Assembly: GCA_943737045.1 (NCBI GenBank)
Contig: CALSFV010000087.1
Location: 1 to 64,000, forward strand
DNA from: Parapristionchus giblindavisi
Taxonomy: Eukaryota > Nematoda > Chromadorea > Rhabditida > Diplogasteridae
DNA length: 64,000 nt
Direction: 5' to 3'
Positions 1-12,223 of the stretch are shown here, piece after piece. Positions within the stretch are counted from its first letter, which is position 1; every line of letters starts with the position of its first letter. The translations under genes were made by a program, and so were the position numbers. The notes under the pieces are model-generated. The model was not told the origin of the DNA, made no database searches, and worked only from the letters and a program-made list of their open reading frames with translations.

Positions 1-2455
1 GACATGGAACTCTTTTATTCCATTCCCTGGAGATGGAGAAGAACAAAGAAAGAAGTAGGAAAGGCTTTCAGGTGCCATGAAGTGGAACTGAGTGAACACA
101 ACTACCGTACCCCAACCATGAGTAGAGAGAGTCTAATTGTGTTACAGAGAATCTTCCCTTTGTTTGAAATCATCTTCCCATATATTCCATGAATAAAAAT
201 GTAGGTGCACTGCTTTTTACATGTCGGTACTTCCATATGTTGCAGTTACTAAATCATAAAATAAGAGTGATGCATTATATATGAAAGAAGACGAACTACA
301 AAATCTTGTGGAGCCATTGGAGGCCGATGACAAATGATAAAAGATCCTTTAAATAACATTTATATTGTTGTATTCGCCCCCATATCTCACGTCATTCTTC
401 TCTGACCCTAAATATTCTTATTCCTCATAAATCCATTCTATTCTACTTTGTTCCCTCTGTCTGTGTCTTATTGATATCATATAAATCACACAACATTAAT
501 CTTTCTTGGACTGTTTCTTATTCTACTAGTGTTATCGCAAGATGTTATTATGTTTAGATTATTCCAGAATTGAGCTCATTATATGCTTCTTAGAATAAAC
601 GATAAATATTATTATTATTAAGCTATTCATAATCTGAACGACTCCTACTCTGATGAAAGATTCAAAAATGAAGAAGAGGAGTTCAGAATGACGAATGTCC
701 GGATTTTGATCTTTCTCTTCTTCTTCTCGTGACTTTTGAACAATAGAAAACTGGAAGGATGGATTAGAATTGGAGTGGTATAATGGGAAAACCATTCCAT
801 ATTCTACCAGAAACCGAAGCGAGCCTCTTTCATGTTTTGACTATTTTGGCTGAATCCAATTCCGCTCTCGTCGTTGTCTATTTTCTATACGACTAATCGC
901 ATTAGCCCCATATACACGCATGGTGAAAAAGGGGGAGATTTGTACGATGTATGACCTCATAGGAGAACTTTCAAAAATAGTCTAATAGTACCGGAATAGG
1001 AAGAAAAAGTAGAAGTGACAATGATAGGACGAGACGTAAAGTTGTTTGATCTTTGATCTCTATTTTATTTATTTATTTAGATTATTCTCTGGTTCCGAGA
1101 TCTGTCACGGGAATGCTGGAGGCTTCATAGATTATTCATGAACACTGAAGGAACATAGAAGAGTAAGATATAGAGATAGAAACAGACAAAAGGAGTACGA
1201 ATTTGACAAACATGGAGGGGTGCATGCGGTTTGTTATTTATCCGTCTGTCACTTTTTCCGAGTTATGTAAGGACAATGAAAAGCATAGATATGCTTCACA
1301 CAACAAGGAATTCCACCCTCATACTGAAGGTAATTCTACAAGAAAAAGTGAAGCCATCATTATGTCCTGTCATACAATCAACCACACTTGGATAGGTCTA
1401 ATTCCCGGGGTTTAGGTAACATAACCAAGGTTAGGCCAAGCTTCTCGATGTTAGACTAACATAAACTCTAATTTGTGATCACACAATATAGAAACATAAA
1501 TTATCCATTGCTTTTCTAATGATAAACGTTCCTTTTGTCGTTGTGTTCTTCAATAAAATTTAGACAATATAAGCATCTCTATCGTCTGCTACCTTTACTT
1601 ATCCGCTGTCTCTCCGATTCTCTCCCTCTATCCTTCTCCCTCTCCCTCTCCCATATAGTTCCTTTCCTCACTAATAAGCCGTTCACACATATATACAAGT
1701 AGTCATCTCCGTCCCTTACACAATAACAATTCTTTGTCTTTCCTCGCACGAGTCATATCAGTCAATTAATAATTCATATTCTTATAATATTTACAATACT
1801 TTCAATGAAAGAAGAACACCGTTATTTGTGATCATACGGATCAATTAAAGAAGGGTCGATCTATACACATGGTATTCTTGAACTATTCATACCCTTTTAT
1901 GGAACATAATCAGAAATCCCTTGAGAACTTCAACTATATCCTCTTTTGAATAAGTTGATTACATCTTCTTCACAGTGAAGATTACTTGATAGTAAGTATT
2001 GGTACTTAATAACCGGATTAGTATAGGAGGTGCTACTACTAATTGATACTGTTATTCTATTACGTAAACAAACATATGCGCATCTTAAATAAAGTAAATT
2101 AGCTACTTTATAAACATTCCAACATTTGCTGAATGATTATAAATCGATAAATAAGAATTTCCTAGAATTCCAAATGCATCAGCCTCTATAGTATGATTTT
2201 TCTCGCTTTGTATGACCAACTATGAAAGGAAAGAGAGGACAGAAGAGACGAGAGTTAAACCATACGCCAATATATACTATTCACAATTAGGCCTATATTG
2301 GACATATAGTGATCGTAGATGCAAATATGACAACATTTAATGATCAAAGTGAAACATAACCCATTCTCTGTAGACCTCCCATATAGTTTAGCGGTCTTTC
2401 CTATCCTAATCATCTCGATTTCCTCTTCATCCCATCATTTATCGCTTGACTAACC
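1..2455. other. Gene-poor flank, no supported gene
   Basis: AT-rich sequence with many stops in all frames. The open frames are short, lack recognisable motifs, and show no chain of splice-compatible exons. I see only ordinary low-complexity CT-rich patches (about 1610-1655). An exon of a gene centred outside the window cannot be excluded. Confidence 0.5.
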
Positions 2456-2527
2456 GCGTTCGTGGTGTAATGGTCAGCATGGATGCCTTCCAAGCATTCG
2501 ACGGGGGTTCGATTCCCCCCGAACGCA
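2456..2527 (+). tRNA. tRNA-Gly (anticodon UCC)
   Basis: A 72-nt cloverleaf. The acceptor stem GCGTTCG pairs with CGAACGC and is followed by discriminator A. The D arm carries TGGTGTAATGG, the anticodon arm TGCCTTCCAAGCA presents TCC, and the T arm GGGGGTTCGATTCCCCC pairs perfectly. This matches eukaryotic tRNA-Gly(UCC), which reads GGA codons. There is no intron. The A and B boxes of an internal RNA polymerase III promoter are intact. The same sequence occurs on the other strand at 9289-9360. Confidence 0.97.
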
Positions 2528-4018
2528 GTATTCTTTTGCGACTTTTCGGTGCTCTATTGGTTTGCTCTATTCTAGTTTCGTATCCATCTCTACCCATTTG
2601 TGGTTAGCTGAATAAGTTATTGGTCATCTTTTCTTCTATGTACATCATTGTATTCAACTCTCGTATTATTCAACAACCCCCCCCCTCTTCGTCTGATTTT
2701 TCTTTTCACTTCACGACATACTTGGATGAATTTGGAAATGAAAGAGAGAGGGAGAATAGAAGAGATTCATCTATTCAGGCGTTATGACTACAGATTTACC
2801 CTCTCATCTATCCTCCTACCTCTTTCCCTCCAATTCAATAACTACAATTACAATATATTACAAAATAACGATATTATTTATTGTTAATTGGTTGAAGATT
2901 CGAGGGAATTAATATGAATATTTGAGATGCAGAAAGATACAAGGAAATGAGTATATTGTGAGATACTGCGAGAGAGACAGAAGAAGATAGGGAGAGAGAT
3001 AGAGATAGGCATGTTGTGATAAAGAAGATGAATGTCTGATATGGATGATAAAGGCTCGGAGTAATGTGTCAGAATGAGTGAAAGATTGAATTGATCTTTA
3101 GGATTAGGGAGATAGAGAAGATAAAAGAATAGAGATTATAAGTGATGAGCAATCAATGATCCACAATACTGTCATATACGCAACACATTTTGGGGCCTAT
3201 CAATAATTGTGCTATGAGTACAAAGCAATGTTATTAACAATACATCCTCCATGACCATATTGAAGGAAGTAGAGTCAATTATTCATTCGGTATACGGTAG
3301 TAATTTATGTAGTTCTTCGTACTTGTTCTATGGAAAAGGCTACTATTCAAGAAGGGCCATGCACTTTACTCCATTGGTCTTTTCTATTATTCGAATGAAT
3401 ATTGTGACCAACCACTAGCCAATTACCATCGCCTCGGTCATAACTTACGTCAAGAGGTGTTGACGTCGTTAAAGTGACATTTCAATAAAAGGAGTGCCAT
3501 AAGAAAAAGAAAGGAGAGGTTCATTATGATATCAATGCTTTACGATAAGGACTAAAATAATATTGATATGAACTATTATAATATTTGCTATAGTAATCTC
3601 ATATGATTAATCCTATTGTCATCCATCTTCTAATCCATTCCTTCTTCATATCTTAATATCCAAAGTGAGTTATCCTATATTCTATCCCATCATACATATT
3701 CTATATGTCCACTCCAATTATATTTCTCTTACTGGCTTTTGCACTCTCATTTTCGTATACTATCTCCTCTCTGTCTTTTCTATCTCTCTCTCTCCCTCCC
3801 TCCCTCTCTCTCCCTCAATCTCTCCATCTCCCCTATCCACTCTCTCTCTCTCTTTGTGATAAATATGCTATTCATCATCATCTCCAGTAGGGCAATTCGG
3901 AGTAATTCCCATGATTTAGCAGTGAACCCCCTTTCGGTCTCCCTCTCCTTTTCCATTTCTCCCTCTCCCCGCTCTTATTTCCACCATCGTCAATTATTCG
4001 TCATGAGTGTATGGAGAA

Positions 4019-4020
<2 letters not shown>

Positions 4021-4109
<89 letters not shown>

Positions 4110-4122
4110 GAGAGAGAGAGAC
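4021..4122. repeat. (GA)n microsatellite
   Basis: About 100 bp of almost uninterrupted AG dinucleotide, with one GGG interruption near 4098. A CT-rich tract precedes it at about 3780-3860. Confidence 0.97.
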
Positions 4123-4587
4123 TGATATCACCCATTCATCCGTCCCTTATGCGGTCTATGCTTAGAATTAGATAATATTATTGTATTATTAATACGTAGT
4201 TATTCATAGTCTTTCATTAGATAAAGATAGAATCAATACTTACAGGACGGAGAGAGTGAGAACTATCGAATGACCACAATTGCGTAGTAATAGCAAAATG
4301 TATGCCCCATCCCATCCCTCTCTTTCTTATACAGGAAAATAAATGATTTGATTTGATTTGATTTGTATACATTTATCTATTCAATAATATACTGAACCGC
4401 CAGTTTTTTTGATATGATAGTTTATGTATCTATACCTACTATTGATCACTTTATTACACATATCTTTTCCATCGCATGGAGTATTATAACGTACATGAAT
4501 GAATCTCTTGCCTACACTCTCCTCATATCGCACACTATTTCGTCGGCCACTATAGATGAGAGAGTGTAGCCGTCTACAGAGGGTCGT

Positions 4588-4697
4588 TGAAGGCACTCGC
4601 GAGTTAATTTGACACTCTCTGCACTGGTAATGCTCTCTTGCTTTCTTTGTCTAGGAGAGAGTGTTGCCATAGTGGCGAGTAAATTTAGCTCGGGTAT
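4588..4697. mobile_element. Short hairpin MITE, diverged member of a dispersed family
   Basis: It shares its layout with 10596-10702: a left end CTCGCGAGTTAATTTG, a central stem of GCTCTCTTGC type facing GGAGAGAGTGTTGCC, and a right end AATTTAGCTCGGGTATG. Arms are diverged, so boundaries are approximate. No coding capacity; a non-autonomous DNA element is the simplest reading. Confidence 0.6.
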
Positions 4698-5598
4698 GTC
4701 CCAATACGGATACGAACCTTGGTCATTTATCTTAAATGGTGTTTCTTTTGTGGTTCAGATACTAGAAATTCGTGTATGCAGTTTGATCGTTCTCATGCGA
4801 TTATAGGGGTTCGAGAACAAAGGGATGATTGATGACAATTTCCAATGGTTCCCTTTACCTTTAAAGTACTCGTGTTCATATCTTGCAAGAGTTGAAGAGA
4901 TTTTGTAGTTGAAGAAACGAAACATATCGCTCATTTCTCTTTCCCTTCCATATTTATGTCTCTAATAAGAGGAGAAGCTTGGAGAATGGAGGGTGAGAGG
5001 GGGGGGGGAAGGGGGGAAGAGGGAGAGGGAGGGTGTTGAAGATGGAAAGGCTCGTATAATAAGCTTATATACGGAAGTATCTTCATCTCTTTCTTTATTA
5101 CAATATTCTCAGCACATATGCCACTAATAATTCTCGTATATTCTAATTGAAAAGATGAGAGGAGCATGGCACTCTAACAATATCTTTTTTATCCCTTACT
5201 ATTCCGCACACAATTCTATTAATGATACCAACGTCATTTTTAAACTGAGCAGGGCTATTTCTGGACAAATTTCGTGATCGCAACGGTAATTAACATAATA
5301 TTAAGATATAGAAATTTGTTAGATCGAAAATAAAGATTAATCACTACCACTTATCACAAATTCTCCACAACTAATCATTATTTATCATTTTCTTTGCTTT
5401 GAACGGAGTGTATGATTAAGTAATCCCATCATGTCTTCATTGTTTAGTACAAGTTTAAGTTTTAGTCTAAGCCTCTTCTTCTTTACTTATATTTCTACTC
5501 TTTCTTTCTTTCTTTTGATATTCCTCTCCTGGGCTCATGTGAAACTCTCTTTCAACACACACTTCGATATTTTACGACTTGGTGTTTAGAGCAGACGT

Positions 5599-5767
5599 AA
5601 GGGAGAGGGAGAGGGAGAGGGAGAGGGAGAGGGAGAGGGAGAGGGAGAGGGAGAGGGAGAGGGAGAGGGAGAGGGAGAGGGAGAGGGAGAGGGAGAGGGA
5701 GAGGGAGAGGGAGAGGGAGAGGGAGAGGGAGAGGGAGAGGGAGAGGGAGAGGGAGAGGGAGAGGGAA
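5599..5767. repeat. (GAGGGA)n minisatellite, about 27 copies
   Basis: A hexanucleotide GGGAGA/GAGGGA repeat runs essentially without interruption for about 165 bp and then decays into GGAGATGGGG. The strand is strongly purine/pyrimidine biased. The long Leu-Pro, Leu-Ser and Arg-Glu open frames across it are repeat translations, not genes. Confidence 0.97.
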
Positions 5768-6621
5768 GGAGATGGGGAAGGAGAGGGATAGACTAAGGAG
5801 AGGAAGGAGAAAAAGAGAAGTGTTCTTAGTGTTGTGTAACTTGTTTGATTTGTACCTCTCCGTTTCAATCTGAATCTCTCTCATTCTTCTTCTCTATCTA
5901 TAATATTTGAATCTCTCACGGAAAGGGATGATAGGGTATTACATAAAGGTTCACGTATCGTTTACAATGGAACTGAATGACGGAATACTGTCAAAAGACG
6001 ATGTCATATAGTGAATCACTGTGTTAATGGGGGAAGCATCCTTGTTTTCTCTTCTTCAAAGATCATATAAATATCGCATGAAGTAACTGTTCACCGTAGT
6101 ATTCCGTCCTATCTATTGTGACCATTTTATGTACTGAATTAAAGTGATGCTTGATGTGAACCAGGGCTAACCAAGCAAAAAGAGAGGCCAATAAAGTGGC
6201 CTCCTGGGTGGGGGGGGGGAGAGAAGGAGAGGGAGAGAGAGAAGGAGAGGGAAAGCAGTAGAGAATAGAAGTGTTGCCATTGGCGTTTAAGTGAATAGAA
6301 GAGGGGTGACATTTGTAGAATGAACAACGTCTCTTATACAGAACATTCGTAATGAAGTCAGAATCAAATATTCCAGGAATTATTAAAATATTCGAACAAT
6401 TCGTATTACCCGTATTCGATATTGATTCCCATCAACCCCTACTACCATTCCCTCCACTGGGCCCAATCCCTCATTCAACATCAACGGTCATTCATCACTC
6501 TTCTCATTTATTCCCATTTCCACGCTTGTTCTTTGCTGATGAAATAAATAAATAAATACGTTTGAGGCACATTTCACGGGGGGGGGGGGGTTAAGGGATT
6601 ACCCGAGCTATTTGGCAACTC

Positions 6622-7054
6622 TCAACTTTCGTGAATACTAAGAGTATTAGAATATGACAAGAATGTGGTAAGTAGATACATAAAGAAAATAAGATGAAGC
6701 ACGAGAGTTGCTATCTGTTTGCCTGAATCTCCAGTATTCTTGACTTGCAGTACATGCTGTATCAATCCCATTTTGCCCTTCGTTTGGTCTCTAGATGGGG
6801 GAATAATCACGATGCGTGAAGACGTTGTACGCCACGGAGTGGACAGCAAACACCGCCGTGAATGCTGCGGGTTTTCCGCGAGTCGAACATACCAGATTGG
6901 TGACCCCATTCTTTGTGATAGTATTGCACCACCACATCTCCTGGTTCTCATTCTTTAATCTGGAGATTTCGAAGTAATCAATCGAGGCCATCCTAATCAA
7001 GTAATGAATTCGACAAAGTTCATGAGAACAATCTCCAAAGTATGAATGGGACAC
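6622..7054 (-). other. Unidentified overlapping open frames
   Basis: Two minus-strand frames of 109 and 87 codons overlap here, and a third is open on the plus strand. The 87-codon frame contains a fairly ordinary residue mix (KNGVTNLVCSTRGKPAAF) that could be exon or transposon remnant, but I recognise no family and see no clear splice chain to neighbours. Confidence 0.2.
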
Positions 7055-9288
7055 ATTCTAATATAAGAAAAGATCTTTTGTTTCAGGCACAATTTCGTCG
7101 TTTTTGAAGGATCTCATAGTACATTGATGGATTCATAGTTCACAGATCTTTTCACAAAACAAATGTACTATAGATGTTAGAAAACAAAGAAATAGTGAGT
7201 AGAACGAAGAGAATGAGATTACTATACTATTAAATATCACAATGTTACGATTGACTTGTGCATGCAACGAACTATCGCGGAAAACGGTTTACATTTCAAA
7301 AGAGAAGAAGAGAATGGGAGATAGGATGAATTCCTCTCTATTTCGGAAGGAAATAGTAACAGAGATAGTGGAAAAGTTAGAGAATGTGAGACAGAATGGA
7401 TAGGAATTACAATAGAAAGAGAAAGAGTTGTAAACGTCAACACTACAATTGCGGGCTATTTGTAGTAAAATTTTACAATTTCAATTGCCTTCTATTTCCC
7501 TCTCATGAATGTTTCACAAAGTCAACGTCAACGTCGCTTAGAAAAGCTTAAAGGACAAAATTTTGAAACTAAAAACCTTCCCCTTGTGACTGAGGATATC
7601 GAAGAACTTGAACCGCTATAGTGTCAACGATATCTTTGATGCTAGTGGCTAAGCGTTCGAATAACATGAAATGATGAAAAGAGGCTATGGCAGATCGAAT
7701 TTCGTCCAGAAAAAAGGATCGCCTTTCTTTTGAAGGAATGGGCTATTTTCACTTTTACTCTAATTCCGATAGTAATTGTGAATGAGGATTATTTCTACGG
7801 TGACTAGTAGTAAGAGAAATTGGACACAAAGCTTGTCTTTATAAATTGATTTATTTAATGAAAAAAACGAAGTCCAAAACTGAAAACGAAACTAGCTAAC
7901 TAAGGAATTACTTATTTTAAACGCTTTAATGTACATTTGCACTCTTATTTATCGCTTTAAATTTTTGTGTTTATACGACAATGGACACGAATGAATGAAG
8001 AGCCGAGATTATATGGATGAGATAAGAGAATAAACTAACCGGAAGGAAATCATTGTCTGATGATTATCAGATAGAGAAAACGACGATTCAACGTATATGA
8101 GTTAGTGTCGACTGAAGAGAAGAAACTCCTCCCCCTTCTTCTTTCCTTTGACTGCTCTTTCTTTCGTCTTCATAAGACTCCACCCATTCAGTATTCAAGT
8201 CACGCCGAATCATCTTGAGCCGTATCCCCTTTTGTTATGAGACAAGTGAAATTGGAGTGGGATGGGTGGAATTAAGACAAACTCCTTCGTCTGATTGTGA
8301 CGTCACCTTTGTGAGACAAACTGATTCTCAAGCTCCATGAATGAACTACAATAAATGTCGAAAAATCATATAATCGATAATCTGTGATGATCATGATTGA
8401 ATGATCATGATTCTCATGTATTCTACTGCAAGAAACATAGATAATTCATGACTTTTAGAAAATAGTGATTTGATACCCCATCTCGCCTTCTCTACCACAG
8501 AATCTACCCCTTTCTCTGCCTCTCCCTCACCTTCAGGAACCTCAACTCATAGTTTGAAAGAGCTGACTAAATGGCGGACTTCCCGTGTTGAAGCAAGTAT
8601 TTAGGACCTAGAAATGTTTTCGAAAGGAAGAAAAGGTCAGATATGGAAAGAAACGTGAATGTATGTCCCTTCTCTTGTGCTTGAAGTATTTTCAATATGT
8701 CGTGATCGAAGTCGCCTGACTTTGTTTAGAGTCCAATGGGAGTTTTAGAATTCAAGAACCACGGTAAACTGCAAAAAAAGGAGAAAATGGAGAAGAATTA
8801 CAGTTGAAATTTGTTCATTGTGCTTTTCCAGTTATATTATTCTAATATTTTTCAATAAAATGTCATGTCATATGAGACAATAAAGATAATACTAGTATCC
8901 TTTTGTAACATTATATTAAAGTTTAAAGGTGTAGTTGAATATTTTGTATTTGTTTCATATACTTTGTTGCATATGTTATAACGTTTCGACATACTGAAAA
9001 TATTCAAAGAAAAGAAGAGAACATTATTTCTTAAATTTCCCTTCTTTCACAACAGATCATTAAATGATGGTGATCTTATACAGAGAGAATGTCATTCATA
9101 GATCATCAGTGGAATCGGAAACGAATCATCGGAACGATTTATTTCTTCATTCTACCGTATGACAAAACAGCAACAAACATAGAATAAGATTCTATTGCCG
9201 AATATTCTACGGCAATGAACAATGTTTCATTGTTAGCACGATCTTTCATCATCTATTCCATATAGATGGAAAATTTTGCAAAACGTAA

Positions 9289-9360
9289 TGCGTTCGGGGG
9301 GAATCGAACCCCCGTCGAATGCTTGGAAGGCATCCATGCTGACCATTACACCACGAACGC
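9289..9360 (-). tRNA. tRNA-Gly (anticodon UCC), second identical copy
   Basis: The reverse complement is identical over all 72 nt to the gene at 2456-2527, with intact acceptor, D, anticodon (TCC) and T arms. Flanks differ, so this is a separate locus and not part of a large inverted duplication. The two tRNA genes point toward each other across 6.8 kb. Confidence 0.97.
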
Positions 9361-9883
9361 GATGTTTAGATGGAGGAGAGATGATTAGTAGAGGTAAAGG
9401 TCGTTAATTGCAAGCGGGATCTTTAATGAAGCTCGAAGATAATTTGAGATATCAATTCTCTTGTGTTACAAAATTATAAAAGTGCAATAGTTTTTCATAC
9501 ACAGCGCAAATTCCGAACATGATAAAACCAGACGTGAAATGTGGTGGATCGTGTCTTGTGACATCATTTTTAATGTTCGGATAGGATTATTCTGTAACAT
9601 CTGCCAAATAAATCGATGAATTTGTTACAAAATATCAAAAGATGAAAAAAGTAGAAAAAATCGAATCTGTATAAGCATGTATCTTTAATACATCTCATAC
9701 AGATTCTGTGTTACATCATTGTGCGCATATTTTCTCCCTTTCCATATAATAAGAGCTTTATGTATATAGTATAGGTAAATGTTTCTAATTATACTCCAAA
9801 GATGTTTATGTATTGATTAAGTATCAATTAGTAATGATGACTCTTATCCAATATCAATCAATCGTGCAATATCAATCAATGGG

Positions 9884-10333
9884 AGGGAGGATTGTGAGGT
9901 AACTAGAAGAATTCAGGCTACATATGGGTCTTTCCACAAGCATCGGCCATTCCTAATAAATCGGTCTATTCCCATGGCTCATAAGCGGCATTTATTCAAT
10001 GGTTGCATTTTGCCTGCTTTCTTATATGGTTGTGAATCTTGGGGATTATCAAAAGTACAAATCGAAAGATTATCGGTGGCACAAAGACGCATGGAGCGTT
10101 GGATGGCTGGAGTCACTGTATTGGATCGGATCTCGAGCGACAGGCTGCGTGACATTACAAAGGTGAGGGACGTTGTTCGTGTTGCATTGAAAAGGAAATG
10201 GCTTTGGGTTCATAAGATTGCTAATGATCGAGACTTAAAGTGGAGCAGATCTGTGATCGATTGGACTCCTCGAGGACCTAAACGGGGACGCGGACGTTTT
10301 GGTCGTTTTGACCTACATATGTATATTTGGTAA
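9884..10333 (+). pseudogene. LINE (non-LTR) reverse transcriptase, C-terminal fragment
   Basis: One frame stays open from about 9884, upstream of the first ATG, to 10333. It contains the C-terminal signature of nematode non-LTR reverse transcriptases: RRIQATYGSF, then LFNGCILPAFLYGCESWG, then QRRMERWMAGVTVLDR, then DITKVRDVVRVALKRKW, then RGPKRGRGR. The endonuclease and the palm with the catalytic YxDD are absent. The C-terminus breaks off after RGRFGR, where related proteins normally run on with a further tryptophan-containing tail. A 5'-truncated retrotransposed copy is most likely. It lies next to short inverted repeats at 10381-10702. Confidence 0.85.
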
Positions 10334-10380
10334 ATTCCGTGCATTTTCAAAGTCCAAAAAAGGGGCATAAAGGGCGAATG

Positions 10381-10479
10381 AGGATCCTTTGACCTAATTT
10401 TTTAGAAACCGTATTCCATATAAATTTTACTCTACCATATCAAAATTGGAGAATTTTGTGGAAAGGTTATGTAAGTAGT
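10381..10479 (+). repeat. Dispersed repeat, inverted partner at 15480-15590
   Basis: The segment containing CAAAATTGGAGAATTTTGTG and AAGGTTATGTAAGTAGT reappears reverse-complemented at 15480-15590 (ACTACTTAACCTTACCACAA, AAATTCTCTAATTTTGAT, GGAATAAGGTTTCTAAAAA). Similarity is good but imperfect, so this is an old dispersed element. Both copies sit beside a member of the hairpin MITE family. Confidence 0.7.
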
Positions 10480-10595
10480 CCCTTATATAAAGTGGGGTCT
10501 CTATAAAGTCTATAAATTAGAAAGAGAATGAAAGGGGCATCTGTCGTGTTAGATATTTTTTGTAAGAGTACATTTTATACGTACAATACTTTATA

Positions 10596-10702
10596 AGCAC
10601 ACCGCGAGCTGATTGGAAACTCTCCACTCTGGCAACGCTCTCTCGCTTTCATTGTATACGAGAGAGCGTTGTCAGGGAATTTCAAATTAGCTCGGGTGTG
10701 CT
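10596..10702. mobile_element. Hairpin MITE (107 bp), best-preserved member
   Basis: Terminal inverted repeats AGCACACCGCGAGCT and AGCTCGGGTGTGCT enclose a second, perfect inner stem in which CAACGCTCTCTCG faces CGAGAGAGCGTTG across a short loop. No coding capacity. Diverged relatives are at 4588-4697 and 15316-15418. Confidence 0.75.
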
Positions 10703-10956
10703 ATTATCCTTCCCCAACCTATAACTATTGAAATTTGGGATTCATTAGTCGGCTATAGTAGTTTTATCTTCGATACCGTAATCATTACTTCACAATCCTT
10801 CCAGAATTCAGAATGTCAATCAATAGAGAACCATACGATTTGACTAACCACTATTCAGAGTCATATTAAATTAGCATTCTACTTGCTAATCGAGTTTATT
10901 TTAAAATGAATATTCCATCCATTCATGCATTACCCAAATCCATTCACATTCTTCCA

Positions 10957-10964
10957 TATAAATA
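10957..10964 (+). promoter_or_regulatory. TATA box of the MSP gene
   Basis: TATAAATA lies 37 bp upstream of the MSP start codon, implying a very short 5' leader. This fits the compact promoters typical of nematode sperm genes. The sperm-chromatin-like gene at 14336 has a similar arrangement. Confidence 0.65.
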
Positions 10965-11000
10965 CGCTTCATATCGGTGGATTCATCACTTCAGTCAGTC

Positions 11001-11576
11001 ATGGCTCAATCCGTCGCTCCCGGAGATATCATCACTGCTCCTGCTGCCAAGATCGTCTTCAACGCTCCTTATGATGACAAGCACACCTACCACATCAAGG
11101 CTAGTCTTAGGGTCTTAAGGTCATTGTTAAGGAATTAGTGTTGTACTTCTTCTACAGTTCTTAGGGTCTTACATTTAGGGTCACTTAAGGTCGGAATGAT
11201 ATCCATGTTTACTTTTTTCAGGTAACAAACAACTCTGCTCGTCGTATCGGATGGGCCTTCAAGACCACCAACATGAAGAGACTCGGTGTCGACCCCGGAT
11301 CAGGAGTTCTCGACCCCAAGGAGAACGCCCTCATCGCTGTATCTTGCGATGCATTCGCCTTCGGACAGGAGGTACTGTACTTCAACCTTCAACCTTTTAC
11401 AGTAGTTGTTTCTTCGATATCTTAATCATTACTTTGTTTAGGACACCAACAACGACCGTATAACCATCGAGTGGACCAACACCCCCGATGGAGCCGCCAA
11501 GCAGTTCCGTCGTGAATGGTTCCAGGGAGACGGTATGGTTCGCAGAAAGAACCTCCCCATCGAGTACAACCCTTAA
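11001..11576 (+). CDS. msp: Major Sperm Protein (MSP), three exons
   Basis: Exons 11001-11099, 11222-11371 and 11442-11576 encode 127 residues, the standard MSP length. MSP is the main cytoskeletal protein of amoeboid nematode sperm: it polymerises into filaments that drive crawling, and when released it signals oocyte maturation. The chain begins [10 protein letters not shown], contains [17 protein letters not shown] and [11 protein letters not shown], and ends NLPIEYNP, all hallmarks of the family's immunoglobulin-like fold. Family alignment requires Lys33 to join Val34 directly, which makes the first intron start with GC, not GT. The second intron is GT-AG. A TATA box lies 37 bp upstream and AATAAA lies about 90 bp after the stop. 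Introns in an MSP are noteworthy because many C. elegans copies have none. No frame breaks; likely functional and expressed in the male germline. Confidence 0.96.
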
Positions 11577-12223
11577 ATAATTCTGATAAATGCCGATCGT
11601 CTCATACTTTGTTTGTTTGTTCACATCAATCAAAGGCCAGTCACAACGGCTCATATGAATGAAATAAAAGATCGTTCGTCTACATGTAATGTTGGTTACG
11701 TTATTCAGAAATTATCCGTTTTGGCGATCAGAATGGCAATCATAAAACTAGGCATAACATTTGGGCAAAGGCGCGTTACGCCATAATCAACCATGTTACA
11801 TAATATACGGAATTGTCCATTCATTCAAATCTAATCAATAAAAAAAGAGAAAATCTTCGAGATAAAACTACATTTATCGAATCAATATGAACAAAACATG
11901 ATGAGTGAAGCTTCTGTATAGTTCGTTTTATGGCAGCTGTTCAAAATCAAAAGTTTTCTAGAATAAAAATACAAAAAACAACAATTTTCACGAACACCTT
12001 TGAACAGAGCACAACTCCGATAAAAGATCAATTATTATTAATCATAATCGCGTATAAAAAAGTGTAACCAGTTATGATACAAACTTGATTCAACAATATT
12101 CAATATTTGTTTAAAGATGGAGGCCCTCGAATGCCTATGCAAATGTATAACATATCTACTATGCAAGGGACAAGTTGAACTTGTAATATTCTGTGTGAGA
12201 CCAGATGGATGAAGGAAGAAACT

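Larger units (their letters stand above)
2528..9288. other. Intergenic region with microsatellites, no supported gene
   Basis: No convincing exon chain was found. The stretch holds the microsatellites and hairpin element listed separately, poly-G tracts near 4999-5018, 6211-6220 and 6579-6590, and two overlapping minus-strand open frames at 6622-7054 that I could not identify. The long open frames around 3665-4125 and 5552-5884 are translations of simple repeats. Confidence 0.5.

Noticed and set aside
3665..4125. Overlapping Ser/Leu- and Arg/Glu-rich open frames
   Set aside because: They are translations of CT/GA low-complexity sequence.
5552..5884. Long Leu-Pro, Leu-Ser and Arg-Glu repeat frames on both strands
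   Set aside because: Products of the (GAGGGA)n repeat in every frame; no coding signal.
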